Shown here: one piece after another, positions 58,203 through 64,000 of the stretch
Numbering within the stretch: position 1 is the stretch's first letter
Layout: the number at the start of each line of letters is the position of its first letter
Assembly: GCF_004379255.2 (NCBI RefSeq)
Contig: NC_056051.1
Span: 10,951,968-11,015,967 of the forward strand
Length of the DNA: 64,000 nt
Source of the DNA: Salvia splendens
Lineage: Eukaryota; Streptophyta; Magnoliopsida; Lamiales; Lamiaceae
Direction: 5' to 3'
Position numbers and translations under genes: made by a program
The notes under the pieces: generated by a model
What the model was told of the DNA's origin: nothing
The model's input: only the letters and a program-made list of their open reading frames with translations
Database searches by the model: none

Positions 58203-60204
58203 TGTCACGCCCGCATTTTCTAAGGATAGAAAACACGGTTTATCGCGACTAGGGGAGGATTAAAGAAGCGGGGAAGAAAGGGGGAAAAACAACGCAACTC
58301 GACCATAGCTCGAAACAAATGGGAATAGCTCGAATAAAAATCAGAGTATCTCAACAATCAACAACTCAAGAATGAATACTATTTCAAAGATACAAGAACT
58401 CAAAAGAGGAACAACTACTTAGCGGAAGCATTTGAGAGAAGGAATATGCCACGTGTGAAGACATGACACATTCTACACACTTAAATTTCTTCAATGGTCT
58501 TGCTCAACACCCACCGCACCCGTCACGCTCAACCTGCAAATTTTTAAAAAGAAATGCAGGGCTGAGTACTTGATGCACTCAGTGGACTCATGCCGAAAAT
58601 ATTTTATAAAAAGTATTTATCATGCCACCATTGAGTGACCTTGGGGTTTTAACTTTAAAAATCACCCAAGACACTAAAATCATTTCCATTGTAAAATTCG
58701 GTTGATCAACCATTTTCCCATAGCTATCTCCCATATCTGATCCATTGATGACAAGGAATGTGGCCACATTCCAAGTCACTAGACCGGCCGACCCAAAAGA
58801 CGGCTCACGATCTCCATAGGTGTACACTAGCATGAATAGGGACTCACTCCCTAGACAGACCCGAATTCGATTATCCATTGATGGTAAAAGCCACATCAGA
58901 TAGGTTCCATAGAATAAAACAAAACACGGCATGACAAATATTCATATCATTTTCACATAAAAATATACTTAGGGCATTGCCCTTATTTAAAAAGAAAGCC
59001 CACCTCGTTCTCTTAATATTCTTAACTTGAAAACTCTCACTTCGCCTTACTCGCTTGCGAAAGAAAACCCTTGTGAAATAAAATGATAAACTCATCAAAC
59101 TCAAGAAAACATCTAATTAGAATGCATGCATCCTACGTGTGTGTTCGTATTATTCTTCATCTCCTCTTAGAAAGTTTCCTAGATTCTCGTATTTTAAAAA
59201 ACTCGGCCCAATATCTATTTAAATACTCAAATTCCAAGGAAATTAAAAGAACACCCATTTTAACATAAAGCAGTCGGCTATCTCTCTCTCACAGTTTAGT
59301 TCAAAGCAACTATTTACATAAGTAGTGAAAATAATTACTGTAGAGTATATTATTAAAACTGATACTATTAAATATATGTATTTACTTCCATTCCACGTGT
59401 ACACACCCACTAACTATAATCAACACTAGAATATTAACATAATAAAACAAAAGGGACGAGGATTAAATAGTCCCAATTTCAACACATGCGTATACTCCTT
59501 TCCCTCACTTTCTCGCCTCCCAAACCTCCATCTTTCTCTCTCGACGAGAACAAAAGAAATCCCCAAAACAGAACACTCTCCAAATTAAAACTCTGCGTAC
59601 CCCTCCACAAAAATCCCGTCGGCTCCAATGGGGTCACCGCTGCTGCAGATCCGGTCGTCGCCGCTGGGCAGGCGCTGATGTTTCGCCGGGATAGCCTGCC
59701 GCCGCCACGCCTGCCTGCCTGAACCGCCCCGCAGTTAAGTTCTTAATTGATTTCGTGAAATTAAAGTTCGTTTCTTTGAATTGGATTGGTTGCAGATTTC
59801 GGAAATTCGTTTGTGTAAACTAAAAGATGCAATGGTTGAATGCAATTGGTGATGAATGAGAGAATGGTATACCTTTGGTGTAGAATGAAAATTGATCAAG
59901 CAGATGGCATTGACAAAAATCACCCTCCCTGGCTGCTGGAACTTCTGTCTCTCTCTCACCCTCACGTTTTGTTCCTTGTAATTTTGAGAGAATGGTTTGA
60001 TGTGTGGAATTGATGGGATATATATATAGGTGAAACTGATAGATATTGATGGATTTGGTGGTTGGAGAGATGTAGGGAGTATAGATATGGGGAAATCGTT
60101 TGGTGATATGGTTTAGAGAAATATATTTGACCAAGTCAACTAGGAAAAGATTTAATTAGATTTATTTGATTTTTTTTTCTCCTTTATTTTTTCGGGGTGT
60201 TACA
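58203..60204 (-). mobile_element. Solo LTR of chromovirus-like element, copy B
   Basis: 2,002 bp, same ends, same GTTGG duplications (58198-58202 and 60205-60209), and the same 114-codon open frame (58588-58932) as 12090-14091. TATA run at about 60018-60028 on minus. Confidence 0.88.
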
Positions 60205-60846
60205 GTTGGCTAGGTCTGCATACCATGGTTCTTGCCCTACCTTTTCTTTCCCTCTTGTTGTATCATACTGGCCAGTAAGCTTCATCACTTCTTCCCAGAC
60301 AATTTTCCTGACCTCAAAAATCACCTCACATAAATGCTCATCTGGAAACTTGTCGTGCACCTCTTCGCTGTTTCCATCTTGCACTATTCTACTCAAATGG
60401 TCCGCCACCTTGTTCTCGACTCCTTTCTTATCTTCCATTTCCCAATCAAATTCTTGTAACAAGAGTACCCATCGGATCAAACGGTGTTTGGATTCTTTCT
60501 TGGCAATCAGATACTTAATCGCTGTATGGTCAGTATATACGATGACCTTGGATCCCAACAAGTATGGCCGGAACTTCTGGAAAGAATACACCACTGCCAG
60601 CATCTCCTTTTCAGTGGTATCGTAATTCCGCTGGGTTTGATTCAGAGTCTTAGATGCATAAAAAATTACGTACCTCTTCCCATCGATCTTCTGACCCAGT
60701 ACGGCTCCCACTGCATAGTCGCTGGCGTCACACATTACTTCGAAAGGATAGTCCCAGTCAGGAGCCCGTATGATAGGTGCGGATATCAGCTTTTCCTTGA
60801 GAAGGTTGAAAGCAGCCTTGCATTGCTCATCAAAAACGAACTCCAC
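60184..60846 (-). CDS. Athila RNase H and connection domain (copy B)
   Basis: 220 open codons that begin just after an in-frame TAG (60853-60855) and run seven codons into the solo LTR before stopping. The acidic active-site residues are D40 (VMCDASD), E81 (TTEKEML), D106 (VYTDHTA) and D149 (KVADHLSR). [16 protein letters not shown] is typical of plant gypsy elements. This is part of a polyprotein, not a separate gene; the ATG is incidental. Sequence past residue 200 is cut off from integrase by the LTR insertion. Confidence 0.88.
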   Translation of the reverse strand: MEFVFDEQCKAAFNLLKEKLISAPIIRAPDWDYPFEVMCDASDYAVGAVLGQKIDGKRYVIFYASKTLNQTQRNYDTTEKEMLAVVYSFQKFRPYLLGSKVIVYTDHTAIKYLIAKKESKHRLIRWVLLLQEFDWEMEDKKGVENKVADHLSRIVQDGNSEEVHDKFPDEHLCEVIFEVRKIVWEEVMKLTGQYDTTRGKEKVGQEPWYADLANCNTPKK

Positions 60847-60852
60847 TTCATT

Positions 60853-61641
60853 CTAAAGAAGTCGGGCAAGGGGTTGGGTGATCTTGGAGAAATCCTTGAT
60901 AAATCTTCGATAAAATCTGGCGTGCCCCAGAAAGCCCCTTATCCCCTTCTGATCAGTAGGAAACGACATTTTGGATATAAAGTCCACCTTGGCTTGATCC
61001 ACCTGGATTCCTCTCTCTAAGACCACGTGTCCTAGAACAATCCCCTCGGTGACCATAAAATGACACTTCTCAAAGTTCAAAACCAAACTCTTTGCTTGAC
61101 ACCTTTCGAGAACTATATCTAAGTGATGAAGGCATGAGTCGAAAGAATCTCCGTAGACCGTAAAGTCATCCATAAATATCTCTATACAGTCCTCAATTAG
61201 ATCGAAGAATATGCTCATCATACATCTTTGAAACGTACCTGGAGCGTTGCATAGGCCGAAAGGCATGCGTCTGTATGCATAGGTTCCGAATGGGCAAGTG
61301 AATGTAGTCTTGTCCTGGTCCTCAGGATCCACGTAAATTTGGAAATATCCGCTGTAACCATCTAAAAAGAAAAAGTACTTCTTACCAGCTAGTCTCTCCA
61401 ATATTTGGTCGATGAAAGGCAAAGGGAAATGGTTCTTCCTCGTTGCATTGTTCAGCTTTCGGTAATCGATGCACATTCGCCAACCCGTGACTAGCCTCGT
61501 TGGGATCAGATCATTCCTCTCATTTTGAACGACTTGGATTCCCGACTTCTTTGGAACCATGTGGATCGGGCTGACCCACTCACTATCCGGCACTGAATAG
61601 ATAATTCCTAGCGACAACAACTTCAAGATTATTTCCTTCAA
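60853..61641 (-). CDS. Athila reverse transcriptase (copy B), open segment
   Basis: 262 codons between two in-frame stops. RT motifs: WRMCIDYRKLNN at about 54-65, FLDGYSGYFQI at 92-102 (catalytic D94), RRMPFGLCNAPGTFQ near 124-138, FMDDF at 156-160 (catalytic pair), then FLGHARFYRRFIKDFSK near the end. All catalytic residues are present. It copies element RNA into DNA in virus-like particles. The ATG is internal to a polyprotein. The TAG that ends it replaces the usual Gln of an LLQ-type junction and fits C-to-T decay. Confidence 0.9.
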   Translation of the reverse strand: MKEIILKLLSLGIIYSVPDSEWVSPIHMVPKKSGIQVVQNERNDLIPTRLVTGWRMCIDYRKLNNATRKNHFPLPFIDQILERLAGKKYFFFLDGYSGYFQIYVDPEDQDKTTFTCPFGTYAYRRMPFGLCNAPGTFQRCMMSIFFDLIEDCIEIFMDDFTVYGDSFDSCLHHLDIVLERCQAKSLVLNFEKCHFMVTEGIVLGHVVLERGIQVDQAKVDFISKMSFPTDQKGIRGFLGHARFYRRFIKDFSKITQPLARLL

Positions 61642-61644
61642 TAT

Positions 61645-63043
61645 TTATTCTCGCATGTTAGGGTTTACCTTCCTTTGAGCATCTCGATGCGCTTTTGCTC
61701 CTTCCTCCAGCCTAATATGGTGCATGCAGACGTCGGGGCTTATCCCCACCAAATCTGTAAGACTCCATCCAATCGCTTTCTTGTTCTTACTCAGCATAGT
61801 CAGTAGTCTCGCCTCTTGTTCCTTTGTAAGACTGCTGCTGATGATCACTGGATATGAGTTTCCTCTCCGTGGAAAGCATACTTCAGATTCGATGGCAGTT
61901 TCTTCAGCTCGACTTGGGTGGAAGTGTGTCTTCGGGTAGAGGGTTTCTTTCAGCTTCTCCTTCTTTTTCTAATTCTCCCCCTGGAAATTCCTCTATACTA
62001 GCTGGTAGCTGAGCCCCTGCGGCTCCAATGAACTCTGATTTCTGGCAAAATTCCTTGATCGCTCCTTCTATTTCTTCATCAGTCAACCCTTGGCTACTGA
62101 TCAGATCACACCATGCAGCAGCTTCTACGTCAGCCTGCTCATACACATCTAAAGCTTGAAGTTTCTCCTGCAATAGTTCGGTCTCAAGAAAATCTTGGAC
62201 TAAGGGGTCAATCACATCAACATAGCATAAGTTTTCAGAATCAATAGGCTTCTTCATGGCCTCATTGATATCAAAAGTAAATTTCTCCCCATGGAAATCA
62301 ATGCAAATTGTCCCCTCAGCCATGTCTACTATTGTCTTGGCCGTTCTAAAAAATGGTCTCCCTAACAATATGCCACTAGATTCCCTAGCCTCGGACTCAC
62401 TCATTTTAATCACATAAAAGTCAGTAGGGTAGGTAAAATCATGCACTCTAACCAACACATTCTCTAAAACACCCTCAGGACTTATGCATGACCTATTAGC
62501 CAGTTGGATCAACACCCTAGTACTCGACAATCTAACTCCCTTCAATCGGTTATAGATTGACAATGGCATAACATTTATAGATGCCCCCAGGTCACACATT
62601 GCATGCTCGACTTTTACATCTCCTACAGTTATGGGTAGAGTGAACATAACTGGGTCGGCTCTCTTGGGTGGTAGTTTTTCCTGCACAATCGCCGACGCTA
62701 TCCCTTCCACCATGATCTTCCCATCCTCCTGGGCTTTCCCGGCTATGAACTCCTTAATGAATTTCCCAAGAGGGGGTAGCTTCACGGCTTGGAGGAATGG
62801 TATGGTGACATCCAATTTCCCAAAAATCGACAAGTAATCCACCGGGTTCTCCTTCTTTCTTTTTGTAACAAAGCGGAAAGGGAATCGTTTCTCCCCCTTT
62901 CTCTCCTCTACCGGTCCCTCAGCAACCTCCTTGGAATCTTCCTTGGGCAAATTCTGGAACTGAGCCTCCGTTCTGGATCCTACCTCTTGATGGGGTTCCT
63001 TCCTGACCAGTACGTTCTCGGGTTCACCTCCTCCACATGGCGT
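61645..63043 (-). pseudogene. Athila protease region (copy B)
   Basis: One frame is open from just after the TAG at 63044 to a stop at 61904; 348 codons are counted from ATG 62950. The protease core has D120 in CDLGASINVMP and LLGRPFF at 195-201. The upstream part (FPFRFVTKRKKENPVDYLS, LGKFIKEFIAGK) is the conserved block before the protease in Athila elements. After a frameshift near 61910-61925 the linker continues (IISSSLTKEQEARLLTML, AIGWSLTDLVGISPDVCM) and ends at TAA 61645-61647, just before RT. Confidence 0.88.
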
Positions 63044-64000
63044 CTACCCCAAGATAAATGGGTCCTGCATTCGAGGTATGGATCTATTAAGCTCTTCCAC
63101 TGAGATGGTGTCGCCCCCTATCTTCGTTCCACTCGGCTCTCCACTTAGTTGTTTCGGTTGAGGTCCATCATAAGTAGTTCCTGACCTCAATGTAACCTTA
63201 CTCACATTCGCCTTTTCGGGTATTTGGACTGTAGACGGGAGTTTCCCTGCATTTCCTTTCAAATCACCCACCGAACTGGCCAGCTGGGCCAACTGCCTAT
63301 TCATCATATCCATGTTCGCTTTATGTTCCTTCTGGGCATTTTGCATCCCCTGCACTACTTCGTTGTGGGATTGCAACTCGCCCTTGATACCTTGCTGCGA
63401 CGCGAGCAATTCTCCCATCATGTCCTCCATTGATCGTCTGGTCCTGTTGGAATATTGTGACTGATTTGGGCCTTGGTGCTGGTTATACTGGGAACTTTGG
63501 TTGGGCTAGAAATTTTGGAAGTTTTGCTGGTTCTGGTTAGGTTGGTATTGGTTATACTGGGCAGGAGGGTTATACTGGTCTTGGTGATATTGGGGTGCTT
63601 GATTCGGCTGATTTTGGTAATTTTGGAAGTTTCTCTGGTGGGGTGGTATGTAGACAGGGTTTGGGTTTTGGTGTTGTGGGTTTTGGTTTTGGGATTGTTG
63701 GTTCCTTCCTGACCAGTTGAACTGGTGGTCCGGGTTTGCTGGCCCACGGTTGGGGTTTTGGTTCGAGTGGGGGTTATATTGGTTCTGACCTTGACCTTGG
63801 TTTTGATTTTGGTTCCCATCTCCCCATCGAAAATTTGGGTGATCCCTCCATGGTGCGTCCTATTGTCTCCCCTGGATCCAATTCCCATTTGAGTTAAAAT
63901 ACCCGGCAGCATTAGCCTGCTCCATACTGACCGAGTCGTTTGGCTGATCATAGCTCGGTTCTTGGTTTCCCTGTTCTGCACCCTTGTAGTTCCCAACTGG
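63044..64000 (-). pseudogene. Athila gag, C-terminal part (copy B)
   Basis: The open block 63430-63044 reads MEDMMGELLASQQGIKGELQ, NRQLAQLASSVGDLKGNAGK and KVTLRSGTTYDGPQPKQLSG, and ends PFILG, then TAG. The segment 64000-63430 is the Q/N/P-rich region, with at least two frame changes. The TAG falls at the same codon in copy A (16940-16942). The N-terminal gag domain lies outside the window. Confidence 0.85.

Larger units (their letters stand above)
60205..64000 (-). mobile_element. Athila element, copy B, partial (gag-pol, 5' end beyond window)
   Basis: Counterpart of 14092-17903 with fewer frameshifts. It is made of RNase H, RT, protease and part of gag. The 5' LTR lies beyond 64000. Three in-frame stops (60853-60855, 61645-61647, 63044-63046) are also present in copy A. 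Confidence 0.9.

Overview
This looks like nuclear DNA of a flowering plant. It carries Ty3/gypsy (Athila and chromovirus-like) and Ty1/copia LTR retrotransposons, a PIF/Harbinger DNA transposon, Stowaway-like MITEs, nuclear copies of plastid genes (matK, rpoC2), and broken plant genes (R2R3-MYB, pentatricopeptide repeat protein, class VIII-like myosin). The general look suggests an asterid, perhaps Lamiales, but nothing in the window proves the lineage. I see no intact host gene. The only long, unbroken, functional-looking ORF is the accessory protein of the Harbinger element.

Region 1-20,524 is a nest of retroelements. A minus-strand Athila-type element runs from its 5' LTR (18,987-20,466) through gag, protease, RT, RNase H, integrase and an ORF3 cut by the window start. 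Its pol is split by two younger insertions only about 50 bp apart: a 9.06-kb non-autonomous copia-like element (2,979-12,035) and a 2.0-kb solo LTR (12,090-14,091, TSD GTTGG). The Athila itself sits inside a chromovirus-like LTR, of which 20,467-20,524 remains, and that LTR abuts an R2R3-MYB gene fragment.

Region 20,525-35,860 holds the MYB fragment, a diverged copia LTR with a MITE in it, a short N gap, and then seven direct tandem units of about 0.5-2.6 kb. Each unit combines the tail of a PPR gene, a coiled-coil-like exon and, in most units, exons of a myosin head. The upstream part of the same PPR gene stands once at the right edge (35,340-35,757), followed by a hexanucleotide microsatellite.

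Region 35,860-43,354 is intergenic: three Stowaway-like MITEs, a dispersed repeat present twice, matK and rpoC2 fragments flanking one repeat copy, a gypsy solo LTR (40,929-42,360) with a strikingly phased GC-rich motif array, and unclassified sequence.

Region 43,355-50,921 is a plus-strand chromovirus-like LTR with its PBS and leader. Its LTR is split by a Harbinger element (44,345-48,182, TSD TTA) with an open accessory ORF and a frameshifted transposase. The leader is cut by an opposite-facing relative LTR that runs into an N gap (50,922-51,018).

Region 51,019-64,000 is a near-identical second copy of 4,900-17,903, with the same nested insertions and target duplications. It is therefore a recent segmental duplication or two haplotypes joined in the assembly, not independent transposition. 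Many breaks in copy A are single-base indels absent from copy B, while at least three pol stop codons are shared and so predate the duplication.
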